From: Nocardia brasiliensis
GTDB lineage: Bacteria > Actinomycetota > Actinomycetes > Mycobacteriales > Mycobacteriaceae
Assembly: GCF_011801125.1 (NCBI RefSeq)
Contig: NZ_CP046171.1
Location: forward strand, 4,464,001 to 4,528,000
DNA length: 64,000 nucleotides
Direction: 5' to 3'
The stretch's first letter is position 1. Every line of letters starts with the position of its first letter. Below, in pieces: positions 45,820-53,909 of this stretch. A model generated the notes under the pieces. It was not told where the DNA came from. It saw only the letters and a list, made by a program, of their open reading frames with translations, and ran no database searches. The translations under genes and the position numbers were made by a program.

Positions 45820-46715
45820 GCCACCTTCGTCGGTGAGAACATCGAAACCAGCTGTGTGATAGCGACATTCACGACCACGATGGCGACCACCGACAGCACC
45901 ACCGATGCGTTCACACCGTCCGCGACCCCGCGCGGGCCGCCCTTGGCTTCCAGCCCGCGCTGGCAGCCGACGATGACGACCAGGAATCCGAAGATGACGG
46001 CTTTGCTCATCGAGATGGCGACGTCGGTCAAGGTGGCGAAGGCTCCGAAAGTCGCCCAATAGCTGCCCGGTGTCACTCCCTGCAGGCCAGTGGCCACCGC
46101 GTATCCGGCGAGCACACCGACAAAGATGATCAGTACGTTCAGCAGCGGCGCCACGACGAGCATCGCCACCAGCCGGGGAATGACCAGACGGTGCACCGGG
46201 CTGATACCCATCACCCGCAGCGCGTCGATCTCCTCGCGGACCGATCTCGCCCCGAGATCCGCGGCGATGGTCGCGGTGCCCGCACCGCCTAGCAGCAGCC
46301 CGGTCGCCAGCGGTGCGCCCTGCTGGATGACCGCGAGCCCACCGGCCGCGCCCAGCAACGAATCAGCGCCCAGTTGATGAATGAGATTGCCGACCTGCAC
46401 CGACACCACCACACCGAACGGCACCGCCATCAGCACGGCCGGAATCGCGGTGACAGTGACCAGATACCACGCTTGCCGCGCGGTTTCGGTCCACTGGAAA
46501 CGGCGAGCGATGACATCTCCGACTGCACCGCGCAGCGATTCGACGGCCAAGGCCACCAGGCGTCCGAATGTCTCGAGGCCGGACAGTGCGGTGGCGCGCA
46601 GATTGTCGCGTAGCACCGCGGCCACACCGCCATCCGACCGAGTTGCTTCCCCTCGCCGGCCAGGTGGGCGAATGCGACTGCGGGTGGTGCGTCCGCTCAC
46701 CCTCACGCCGGTCAC
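45816..46715 (-). CDS. yrbEA: YrbE-type ABC permease, first subunit (YrbEA)
   Basis: The 299-residue MlaE/YrbE permease has helices such as LVTVTAIPAVLMAVPFGVVV and the motif GGAGTATIAADLGARSVREE followed by IDALRVMG. GTG 46715 overlaps the stop of the upstream esterase gene (GTGA), which places the catabolic genes and the transporter on one message. The ~45 residues before the first helix are basic and Arg-rich. Confidence 0.92.
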   Translation of the reverse strand: MTGVRVSGRTTRSRIRPPGRRGEATRSDGGVAAVLRDNLRATALSGLETFGRLVALAVESLRGAVGDVIARRFQWTETARQAWYLVTVTAIPAVLMAVPFGVVVSVQVGNLIHQLGADSLLGAAGGLAVIQQGAPLATGLLLGGAGTATIAADLGARSVREEIDALRVMGISPVHRLVIPRLVAMLVVAPLLNVLIIFVGVLAGYAVATGLQGVTPGSYWATFGAFATLTDVAISMSKAVIFGFLVVIVGCQRGLEAKGGPRGVADGVNASVVLSVVAIVVVNVAITQLVSMFSPTKVA

Positions 46716-47770
46716 GCCGCCGGCATGTCGGCGACAGGGCGGCGCTCGAACTGGCTGGAATCGAGGACGTTTCGAATGAATCGCCCGATCTCCACAACGG
46801 CCGCGCGAGCATCCGGCAGCACGTCCGCCCCTGCCTGAAAGACGTGGATGGCACGGTCCCAGATCTGCAGGGTGCACGGCACAGCCGCTTCCCCACAGCG
46901 CCGGGCCAGCGATTCGGCATCGGTCAACAACACCTCGGTCGAGCCGACCTGGATCAATGTCGGTGGCAGGCCGGTGAAATCGTGGTTGACCGGTGACCAA
47001 GACGGGTCGAGCGCACCGTCGCGCCCCAACCCGACCAGCGCAGGAACCGATAGCGAGTAGGCCGACAACATGGCATCGGTGCGATCGTTCGGATGTCCTT
47101 GCCGCGCAGTGGGATCGAAATCCGCCCACGGCGAGATAGCCACGATGGCACCAGGGACCGGCAAACCGCCATCGCGCGCGGCCAGCGCCGCGGCGAACGA
47201 TAGCCCACCGCCCGCGGAATCACCTACGAACACGATTCGATCTGGACTGAATCCCCGATCGAGCAGGCTGCGGTACGCCTGCACGGCGTCCTGGACCGAC
47301 ATGGTGACATGGGCTTTGGGCAGCTGCCGGTAATCGACGACCAGGGCGGGCAGTCCGGCGGCTCGTGCGATCCGCGCGGCCAGCCGCCGGTGACTGTGCA
47401 GGCCACCGGTGATGAAGCCGCCGCCGTGGAGGTAGAGGATCGCACCACGTCCTGCATCATCCGGTCCGGGGATATCTTTGTGCCACAGCCATTCCGCCCG
47501 GAAATCGGGGTACAGCATCGCTCGCCTGCGGGTGCCTCGGGCAGGGCGCAGTGGCAACACGATCAGTTCCGCGACATTGGCGATCCGGAACGCCGGTGCC
47601 CCGCGCAGCGGTCCGCGTTCGCCGAGGATCGCGATCATGTCCAGCCCGGGGCGGATGGTGACCCGGAACAGCGCGTGTGCTGCCCGCAGCAGCAGGCTCG
47701 CCCGACTGGCCAGTTCGATCTCGACTGACGCGACACGATGTGCCGCGGGTGTGGTGGCAGAGGTGCTCAT
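46712..47770 (-). CDS. Alpha/beta-hydrolase esterase, HSL (LipR-like) group
   Basis: The 352-residue esterase has the oxyanion motif LHGGGF (residues 115-118) and the nucleophile Ser185 in VFVGDSAGGGL; Asp and His are expected in TDAESLA and RAIHVFQA. This is the hormone-sensitive-lipase family, to which the LipR esterase of the mycobacterial mymA operon belongs. Coupled by ATGA overlap to the upstream Baeyer-Villiger-type enzyme, it would cleave the ester or lactone that enzyme makes. Its stop overlaps yrbEA. Confidence 0.9.
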   Translation of the reverse strand: MSTSATTPAAHRVASVEIELASRASLLLRAAHALFRVTIRPGLDMIAILGERGPLRGAPAFRIANVAELIVLPLRPARGTRRRAMLYPDFRAEWLWHKDIPGPDDAGRGAILYLHGGGFITGGLHSHRRLAARIARAAGLPALVVDYRQLPKAHVTMSVQDAVQAYRSLLDRGFSPDRIVFVGDSAGGGLSFAAALAARDGGLPVPGAIVAISPWADFDPTARQGHPNDRTDAMLSAYSLSVPALVGLGRDGALDPSWSPVNHDFTGLPPTLIQVGSTEVLLTDAESLARRCGEAAVPCTLQIWDRAIHVFQAGADVLPDARAAVVEIGRFIRNVLDSSQFERRPVADMPAA

Positions 47771-49296
47771 GCCGAAACCTCCTGCGGGAGTTGGCCTTCG
47801 TAGCGGTAGTCGTCGAGCGGGAATTTGCGGTTGCCGCGCGCGGCTTCGAAGAAGCCCGACGGGCGCACATAAGTGGTGTCACCCTGGGAGTTTCGGTAAT
47901 AGGTCGGCACATGCCCGTTGAGCTCGGACAGGTAGTAGCGCAGTGGCTCGGCGCGCTCGTAGACCTTGCGATGGTAGGCCTCGGCTGCCTCCTTACGGAT
48001 CTCGCAGACCTGCGCCTGGCGCCGGTGGGTCTCGCTGATCGCCCGGATCGCGTGGTCCGCGGTCATCTCCACGAAGGCGTGCCAGCCCGAACCGGTCCAC
48101 GAGTACGGTCCGCACAGCGTCCACCGATTGGGCAGCCCGGGGACCGAGACGCTCTCATACGCCTGCAATCCTTCCTCGTTGTAGAACTTGGCGAGGTCGA
48201 AACCGTGACGGCCCACCACGGTTCCCGGCCGATAGGTTTCCGGGTCGGAGAACACCTCGTAGCCGGTGGCCAGGATCAGCACATCGAGTTTGTGCAGCCC
48301 TCCGTCGCGGGTCTTGATGCCGGTCGGGGTGATCTTCTCGATCGGATCGGTCACCAGCGACACGTTGGCACGGTTGAACGTCTTCAGGTAGTGATTGGAC
48401 ATGGTGGGTCGCTTGGCGAGCAGCCCGAAATTCGGTGTCAGTTTCGCGCTGGTCTCGGAGTCGTGCACGACTCTGGCCACATACCTGCGGTAAGCGCGGA
48501 TGCAGAACGCATCAGCCCGAGCCAGCGCCGAATGCGAAGTCCGCAATACTGCGCGCAGCACCAGATCGACCGCGACGAGGACGCCCCCGTGAATGGTCGC
48601 CTGCAGACCTGGCGTGCCGAGCACCTTCTTCATCACCGCGGGCACCCGGAAATCCGGCTTGGGCACCGACCACACCGGTGTGCGCTGATACACGGTCAGA
48701 TGACCGACCTGCGGCGCGATGGCGGGAACGATCTGCACCGCACTGGCGCCGGTGCCGATGATGCCGACGCTCTTGCCGCTCATGTCGTAGTCATGGTCCC
48801 AGTCGGCCGGGCGCTGTACCTTGCCCTTGAACGACCGCGCGCCCGGAATCCCGATGTCCTGCTTCGGCCGCACGAACGCACCCACCGCGCTGATCACGAA
48901 CCGGGCGGTGATGATGGACCCGTCACCGGTGTGCAGCTTCCACACGCCAGCCGTGTCGTCCCACTCCTCGCGCCCGACGGTGGTGTTGAACCGCAGCCGC
49001 GGGTACAGCCCGAACTTGTGGGCGACATCGACGTGGTATTGCTTGACCTCCTCGCCTTGGGCGAAGAAGCGGCTCCACTTCGCGTTGCGCGCGAACGAGT
49101 ACTGATAAGCAAGCGTCGGAATGTCGACCCCGATACCCGGATAGTGGTTCTCGTGCCAGCTGCCACCGACATCGGCGGCACGCTCGATGATCACGAAATC
49201 GTCGATTCCCGCCTTGCGCAGCTTCACGCCCGCAGCGATCCCGCCGGGCCCCGCGCCGATGACGGCGACCTCGAATTGCGGTGTGCTGGAAGTCAC
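47767..49296 (-). CDS. Flavin-containing Baeyer-Villiger-type monooxygenase with altered fingerprint
   Basis: The 509-residue protein has FAD motif VIGAGPGGIAAGVKL and NADPH motif VGIIGTGASAVQIVPAIA. Between them, FKGKVQRPADW (156-166) fits the Baeyer-Villiger fingerprint FxGxxxHxxxW except that the His is Arg162. Overall length and order match the enzyme at 36968, so it is a paralogue. It lies between two SDR genes upstream and the esterase downstream, all overlapping or within 10 bp. The missing His may change its reaction; the related GTGAS and ATG motifs are normal. Confidence 0.88.
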   Translation of the reverse strand: MTSSTPQFEVAVIGAGPGGIAAGVKLRKAGIDDFVIIERAADVGGSWHENHYPGIGVDIPTLAYQYSFARNAKWSRFFAQGEEVKQYHVDVAHKFGLYPRLRFNTTVGREEWDDTAGVWKLHTGDGSIITARFVISAVGAFVRPKQDIGIPGARSFKGKVQRPADWDHDYDMSGKSVGIIGTGASAVQIVPAIAPQVGHLTVYQRTPVWSVPKPDFRVPAVMKKVLGTPGLQATIHGGVLVAVDLVLRAVLRTSHSALARADAFCIRAYRRYVARVVHDSETSAKLTPNFGLLAKRPTMSNHYLKTFNRANVSLVTDPIEKITPTGIKTRDGGLHKLDVLILATGYEVFSDPETYRPGTVVGRHGFDLAKFYNEEGLQAYESVSVPGLPNRWTLCGPYSWTGSGWHAFVEMTADHAIRAISETHRRQAQVCEIRKEAAEAYHRKVYERAEPLRYYLSELNGHVPTYYRNSQGDTTYVRPSGFFEAARGNRKFPLDDYRYEGQLPQEVSA

Positions 49297-49306
49297 GGCG
49301 ATGCTC

Positions 49307-50170
49307 CTATTTCCCGGTCAGGCGAGTGAGCGCCTTCGTTGCCAGGGGGATGACAGATTCGATCCGCTCGAACGACGCGCGTGCGAGTAACTCGCGAGCC
49401 AGGCTCGGCGAGAGCCGGAACAGGCCGTACATCACCCAGGACTCCGGCGCGACCGGCACGACGGCCCAATTCCGGCGCACCGACCGTTCGATCACCCTGG
49501 CCACCTTCTGCGGCGAGGTATACGCGTAGCGCTGCATCCCACCCGCGGTAGCCCGCCAGGCTGCCTGCTGTTCCTCCGAGAGCCCGGCGCGCTCACCGTT
49601 GGCGAGCAAGTTCGTGCGGATGGCACCCGGGCAGATCGCGGTGACACCGATTCCCTTGCCGCGCAATTCCACTCGCAATGCCTGCGAGGCCATCAGCACC
49701 GCCGATTTGGCGACTCCGTAGGCGGGCTCAAGCTTGGACGGGAAGTACGCGGCGGCCGAGGAGAGGTTCACGATATGACCGCGCACCCCGGCGTCGACCA
49801 TCTGCTGTGCGAAGACGCGCGATCCGTAGACCACGCTCATCAGGTCGATGTCGATCTCCCGTTGCCACTGCGCCGCAGCCATTTCGACGAACCCGCCCAG
49901 GTCCATGACACCCGCGTTGTTGATCAGCACCTGCGGCACACCGAATTCGACACGCACCCATTCACCGAAGAGCTCCCACTCGTCCTCGCTGGACACATCC
50001 AACCGGTAGGCCACGGCCGAGCCACCCGCAGCGGTGATCTCCTCGACGGTCTCGTCCGCACCCTTGGTATCGATGTCGGCAACGATGATCCGAGCGCCCT
50101 TGGCGGCGAACACTTTCGCTGTCTCCCGCCCGATACCCGCGCCCGCGCCGGTGATGATCACGGTCTTCAT
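49307..50170 (-). CDS. Short-chain dehydrogenase (SadH-like)
   Basis: The 287-residue SDR has TGAGAGIGRETAKVFAAKGA, NNAGVMDLGG, Ser in NLSSAAAY and the YGVAK active site, plus the C-terminal extension AVVPVAPESWVMYGLFRLSP shared with its paralogues. The ATG overlaps the stop of the preceding SDR gene (ATGA), and its stop is 10 bp before the monooxygenase start. It is the second gene of the mce operon. Confidence 0.9.
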   Translation of the reverse strand: MKTVIITGAGAGIGRETAKVFAAKGARIIVADIDTKGADETVEEITAAGGSAVAYRLDVSSEDEWELFGEWVRVEFGVPQVLINNAGVMDLGGFVEMAAAQWQREIDIDLMSVVYGSRVFAQQMVDAGVRGHIVNLSSAAAYFPSKLEPAYGVAKSAVLMASQALRVELRGKGIGVTAICPGAIRTNLLANGERAGLSEEQQAAWRATAGGMQRYAYTSPQKVARVIERSVRRNWAVVPVAPESWVMYGLFRLSPSLARELLARASFERIESVIPLATKALTRLTGK

Positions 50171-51069
50171 CGCTTGCCTCCGAACAACCTGCCGGACAGC
50201 TCGACGACCTTGTCCGACAGCGACATGGTCACCAGCCCGCACGCACCGCGCATCAGGCTCGGCGAGAGTCGGTACAGGAACCAGCCGAACCACGCTTCGA
50301 TGCCGACCGGAACGGTAGACAGGTTCCGCCGCACCCCGCGCTCGATGGCGGCGGCGACCTTCTCTGGGGAATGGCCGAAGTGCTTGTGCCCGGCGGCGAG
50401 CTTCGAGGTCCACGCCGAGCTGTCGCGTTCGCTGACGCCGCCGCGCGTTCCGTTGGCCGCGAGGCTGGTCCGGATCAGGCCAGGACAGATCGCGGTGACG
50501 CCGATGCCCTGCTGACCGAACTCGGCACGCAGCGCTTGGGTGCCGAACCAGGCACCGGCTTTCGCCGTCACATAGGACGGTCCCAGCGGTGTCGGCAGGA
50601 ACGCGCCGACGGAACAGACGTTGACGATGTGTCCGCGCACACCGGAGTCGGTCATGCGCTGCACGAACAATCGCGACCCCACCAGCGGGCTCATCATGTT
50701 GATCTGGATCATCCGCCGCCAGTCGGCGTTGGTCTGGTCCAGAAACCCGCCGGCGATCAGGATGCCCGCGTTGTTGATCACGACCTGCGGCACGCCGTAC
50801 TCCGCACACACCCAGTCTGTAAAGCTCTCCCACTCGGCCACATCTGCCACATCCAAACGGCGGAAAACCGCACGGCCGCCGTCTTTTTCGATGAGGTCGA
50901 CTGTCTCGGAGCCGGTCTGGACGTTGATGTCGGCGACGATCACCGTCGAACCTTTGCTCGCGAATCGCCGCGCAGTTGCCCGTCCGATGCCGCTGCCGGC
51001 GCCAGTTACCACCGTCACCCCGCTGTCCGTCGCCTCCTTGCGGCGCCGGTCGGTGTGTACATCGGCCAT
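50167..51069 (-). CDS. Short-chain dehydrogenase, first gene of the mce operon
   Basis: The 300-residue SDR has TGAGSGIGRATARRFASKGS, NNAGILIAGG, Ser in NVCSVGAF and YVTAK, with the same type of C-terminal extension (STVPVGIEAWFGWFLYRLSP). ATG 51069 has AAAGGAG upstream; longer open frames to 51243 run through the promoter. Site 2 of the shared operator ends at 51123, 54 bp upstream of the start. Two SDRs in a row suggest either successive oxidation steps or different positions on the substrate. Confidence 0.9.
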   Translation of the reverse strand: MADVHTDRRRKEATDSGVTVVTGAGSGIGRATARRFASKGSTVIVADINVQTGSETVDLIEKDGGRAVFRRLDVADVAEWESFTDWVCAEYGVPQVVINNAGILIAGGFLDQTNADWRRMIQINMMSPLVGSRLFVQRMTDSGVRGHIVNVCSVGAFLPTPLGPSYVTAKAGAWFGTQALRAEFGQQGIGVTAICPGLIRTSLAANGTRGGVSERDSSAWTSKLAAGHKHFGHSPEKVAAAIERGVRRNLSTVPVGIEAWFGWFLYRLSPSLMRGACGLVTMSLSDKVVELSGRLFGGKR

Positions 51070-51122
51070 ACAGCGACTCCTTTGTCGGCCATCAAGACTT
51101 GCCAGATTTGAATAGTAAGACA

Positions 51123-51142
51123 TTTCAGATTGCGTTGCAATC
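51123..51142. promoter_or_regulatory. TetR-type operator, site 2 (before the mce operon)
   Basis: TTTCAGATTGCGTTGCAATC is, on the other strand, GATTGCAACGCAATCTGAAA, matching the sites at 38631 and 51945 at 14 or more of 20 positions. It also contains the palindrome GATTGC-GTT-GCAATC (51128-51142). Confidence 0.65.
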
Positions 51143-51223
51143 CTAAAGATGGCAAAAGAAATCCCGTCCGCCCCACAACCCCGGGCCGACGGGAGTCGCG
51201 AACCATGAAGTCCGCCGATGCGC

Positions 51224-51856
51224 TTACGCCTTCGTGGCGTCACCTCGTTCGAAATCGGTTGCCCACAGCCGGATCGTCCGGATCAGCAGGTCGACCAGCT
51301 GCTCGTCGTCGATCGCGCCGAGCGTCCGCCCCAGCGCCAGACCCGTGCCGGTCGCGAGAATCGCGTTGACAGCGATGTCCTTGGACGTCTGATCGACGCT
51401 GAACGGCAGCGCCGTGGCCAGCACCGTGCCGAGCATGTTGCGGCCCATCTCGATATGCCCGATCGACACCGCCAGCTGTTCGGAATTCTTATGGACCGCA
51501 AGGGCATACTCGGCAGCCAACGCCACCAGGCCCTCCGCCGCCACCAGGTGCTTGAACCAGTCGGCAAGAGACTCGAGCTGCGCGTCGAACGGCCCGCCGG
51601 ATTCGGCCACCTTCGCGATCAGCTCAGCGAAAGTCCGCATGTAGCACCGCAGCAGCACCTCGGCGCAGAGATTCTCCTTGCTGGAGAAATTGGCATAGAT
51701 CGCCCCTTGTGTGCGCCCTGCGGCCTCGGCGATCTTGGCCACCGTGGTGGCGTGGAATCCGAGTTCGAAGAACAGTTCCTCGGCCGCGTCGAGAACCTCC
51801 TCGCGCGTGCGCTGCTGAGACTCCGCGCGAGTCATCCGCCTGCGCTCGGCTGGCAT
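51224..51856 (-). CDS. TetR-family regulator of the mce/monooxygenase regulon (proposed)
   Basis: The 210-residue protein has a TetR DNA-binding domain (TREEVLDAAEELFFELGFHA, VAKIAEAAGRTQGAIYANFS, SKENLCAEVL) and a helical ligand domain. It lies 155 bp upstream of the mce operon on the same strand and is divergent from the methyltransferase gene. The shared operator occurs in its own promoter (51945), at the mce operon (51123) and at the second monooxygenase pair (38631), so it is the best candidate to bind all three. The inducer is presumably the imported lipid or its CoA ester; that is inference. Confidence 0.88.
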   Translation of the reverse strand: MPAERRRMTRAESQQRTREEVLDAAEELFFELGFHATTVAKIAEAAGRTQGAIYANFSSKENLCAEVLLRCYMRTFAELIAKVAESGGPFDAQLESLADWFKHLVAAEGLVALAAEYALAVHKNSEQLAVSIGHIEMGRNMLGTVLATALPFSVDQTSKDIAVNAILATGTGLALGRTLGAIDDEQLVDLLIRTIRLWATDFERGDATKA

Positions 51857-51944
51857 TCCCTATCCCTTCGTCAGTGCTGATCGCCTCTGATTCTATGCGC
51901 CCGACCTACCGCCGGCGCCACGGCCGCGTTGCGTCCCCAACAAA

Positions 51945-51964
51945 GATTGCATTACTATCTGAAA
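51945..51964. promoter_or_regulatory. TetR-type operator, site 3 (divergent TetR/methyltransferase promoter)
   Basis: GATTGCATTACTATCTGAAA shares both half-sites (GATTGCA and TGAAA) with sites 1 and 2. A partial second copy, ACTATCGCCATCTGAAA, follows at 51965-51981. It can control both the TetR gene (start 51856) and the methyltransferase gene (start 52014). Confidence 0.65.
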
Positions 51965-52013
51965 ACTATCGCCATCTGAAAAAGGCGGCATCGACGACGA
52001 TGTGGAGGTTTCG

Positions 52014-52832
52014 ATGACCGACGGCCCAGACCTCGCCGCCCATCACTCGCATGAGCCGACGACAATCGCCTCCGCGCACGAACGAACCCGAGTTCTGCTG
52101 GATCCGACACGTTGCCGGTACACGGCGACCAGCGTCGACGGGTATCTCGATGTCCTCGGGCCGCGGCCGCCCGCCGCTCGAGGCGTGGGCCAGCGGCTCA
52201 TGCGGACCCGCCTGTATGCCGGCGTCTATCAATGTGGGCGACCGCTGGGATTGCGGGTGGCAAGCCTGCTCGAGGCGCCAGGCCGCGATGCCGACCGTCA
52301 CCGGATGGCTACTCGGCTCGGATTGCGAGCGGATGCGACCGTGCTGGACATCGCCTGCGGGCCAGGCAATTTCACCGGATGGTTCGGTTCTCGAGTAGGC
52401 CCGCAGGGTCTGGCCGTCGGCCTGGACGCCTCGCGCACGATGCTGGCCAGGGCGGTCGCCGACAATTCGGGCCCGGCCGTCGCCTACCTGCACGGCGATG
52501 CCGAACAACTGCCGTTCGCCGACGGGGTCGCCGACGCTGTCAGCTGTCTGGCCGCCCTTTACCTGATCAATGAACCGTTCCAGGCCATCGACGAGATGTG
52601 GCGGGTGTTGAAGCCGGGCGGGCGGCTCGTGATCCTCACCAGCCTCGCGCCCGGCGGGCGCCGCGATCGGGCACCTATCGCCGCAATGGAGAAGGTGTCC
52701 GGCGTGCGCATGTTCGGACGTGACGACATCACCGGCCACCTAAGCGGCCTCGGCTTCACCGATATCGAACAGCTCACAGCCGGTCTCGCGCAGACCGTCA
52801 TGGCTACCAAACCAGCAAGGGAACCATCATGA
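52014..52832 (+). CDS. SAM-dependent methyltransferase
   Basis: The 272-residue protein has motif I VLDIACGPGNFTGWFG, post-I VGLDASRTML, motif II-like DGVADAVSCLAALY and the late GGRLVILT, a class I methyltransferase. The N-terminal ~100 residues include LDPTRCRYTATSVDGYLDV, a region seen in quinone- and lipid-type methyltransferases. ATG 52014 is chosen over a GTG 12 bp upstream because GGAGG sits between them. It lies behind operator site 3 and is coupled to the SRPBCC gene. Confidence 0.85.
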   Translation: MTDGPDLAAHHSHEPTTIASAHERTRVLLDPTRCRYTATSVDGYLDVLGPRPPAARGVGQRLMRTRLYAGVYQCGRPLGLRVASLLEAPGRDADRHRMATRLGLRADATVLDIACGPGNFTGWFGSRVGPQGLAVGLDASRTMLARAVADNSGPAVAYLHGDAEQLPFADGVADAVSCLAALYLINEPFQAIDEMWRVLKPGGRLVILTSLAPGGRRDRAPIAAMEKVSGVRMFGRDDITGHLSGLGFTDIEQLTAGLAQTVMATKPAREPS

Positions 52833-53263
52833 TTCGAGCCACCGTCGAGCGCATCATCCCAGCCCCTCCGGAGGTGGTGTTCGCCGCCGTCGCGGATCGG
52901 GAGAACCACCACAGAATCGTGCCCGGCGTTCGGGGACGGGTACTGCGAGAGGGATTCACCCAGCGGCAAGGGCTCGGCACCCTGCATCGGATCGGGTTGT
53001 TCGGGCGTGTTGGTGTTGTCGAGCAGGTCGTGGAATTCGATGCGCCGAACCGCTTCACCTATCGGCTGGTCAGTGGTGTGCCGTTGGAGAATCATTTCGG
53101 CGAGTTCGAGTTCGATCCGGTCCAGGAGGGCACGCTGGTCACAATGACCATGCGCACCGAGCCGCCGGTCCCGCTGCCCACCGTGCCGGCAGGGCGGGCG
53201 TTGGCGGTAGGTCTGCGCCTGTTCCTCTTCGGGTTGCAACGCGCGGCTCTGCAACGGATGTGA
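52829..53263 (+). CDS. SRPBCC-family (polyketide cyclase/START-like) protein
   Basis: The 144-residue protein has the start of a START-type lipid-binding fold (IRATVERIIPAPPEVVFAAV, then NHHRIVPGVRG) and the typical strands VVEFDAPNRFTYRLVSGVP and LVTMTMRTEPPVPLP before a long C-terminal helix. Members bind or chemically alter hydrophobic ligands. The ATG overlaps the methyltransferase stop (ATGA). Because it belongs to the proposed regulon, it may bind the imported lipid in the cytoplasm. Confidence 0.8.
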   Translation: MIRATVERIIPAPPEVVFAAVADRENHHRIVPGVRGRVLREGFTQRQGLGTLHRIGLFGRVGVVEQVVEFDAPNRFTYRLVSGVPLENHFGEFEFDPVQEGTLVTMTMRTEPPVPLPTVPAGRALAVGLRLFLFGLQRAALQRM

Positions 53264-53339
53264 GCGCGCATGGCCGGTATCGCACGTGTTGGTCGACTGA
53301 ATATTATTGTCCGGCAACGACATTCCAGGAGAATCTCCG

Positions 53340-53909
53340 ATGACGACCGATAAAGTCTTGACACCGGGCGGAACAAGTAGAGCCGCCCGTTCGGTGGCGA
53401 TTCCGCTCTCTACCATGGCGTGGTCCGCGGCCACGATCGCGCTGGTCGCTGTCGCCGTCACCTTGGCGGGGTTGCTTTTCAGCGCTCGAGGTGAGCTGTC
53501 GGATCGCGCTGCCATCGTCGCCGCTGACAAGCGGGCCGAGCAGGTGGCCAGCGACTACGCCGTCGGTGCGGCGACAGTGAACTTCGCCGACTTCAACACC
53601 TGGGTGGGCAAACTCAAGGCCAACACCACTCCGGCGCTGGCAGGCAAGTTCGAGGCCACCGCACCCAAACTGCAGGACATCCTCAGCCCGCTCAAATGGA
53701 CCTCCACCGCCACCCCCATCACGGCAAAGGTGATGTCGGAGTCCGGTGGCGTCTACAAGGTGAACGTCTTCGTCAACGTCACCTCCACCAATGCCCAGCA
53801 ACCCGAAGGCACACAGACCACGGTCACCTACAACGTGAGCGTCGACCGCAACGCCGACTGGAAGATCACCGACGTCGGCGGCATGGATGGGGCTCTGCCG
53901 CTCAAGTGA
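53340..53909 (+). CDS. Mce-associated membrane protein
   Basis: The 189-residue protein has a cytoplasmic N-terminus, one membrane helix (TIALVAVAVTLAGLLFS) and an extracellular domain with the pattern of Mce-associated (Mas) proteins: AEQVASDYAVGAATVNFADF, TTPALAGKFEATAPKLQDIL and a C-terminal NVSVDRNADWKITDVGGMD. Mas proteins stabilise Mce complexes. Instead of following mceF it is in the divergent unit behind operator site 3, which keeps it in the same proposed regulon. GGAGAA precedes ATG 53340. Its 3' end overlaps the convergent AarF-type gene by 8 bp. Confidence 0.85.
   Translation: MTTDKVLTPGGTSRAARSVAIPLSTMAWSAATIALVAVAVTLAGLLFSARGELSDRAAIVAADKRAEQVASDYAVGAATVNFADFNTWVGKLKANTTPALAGKFEATAPKLQDILSPLKWTSTATPITAKVMSESGGVYKVNVFVNVTSTNAQQPEGTQTTVTYNVSVDRNADWKITDVGGMDGALPLK

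Noticed and set aside
46716..47129. Upstream extension of the yrbEA frame
   Set aside because: It lies inside the esterase gene in another frame; GTG 46715 overlaps the esterase stop.
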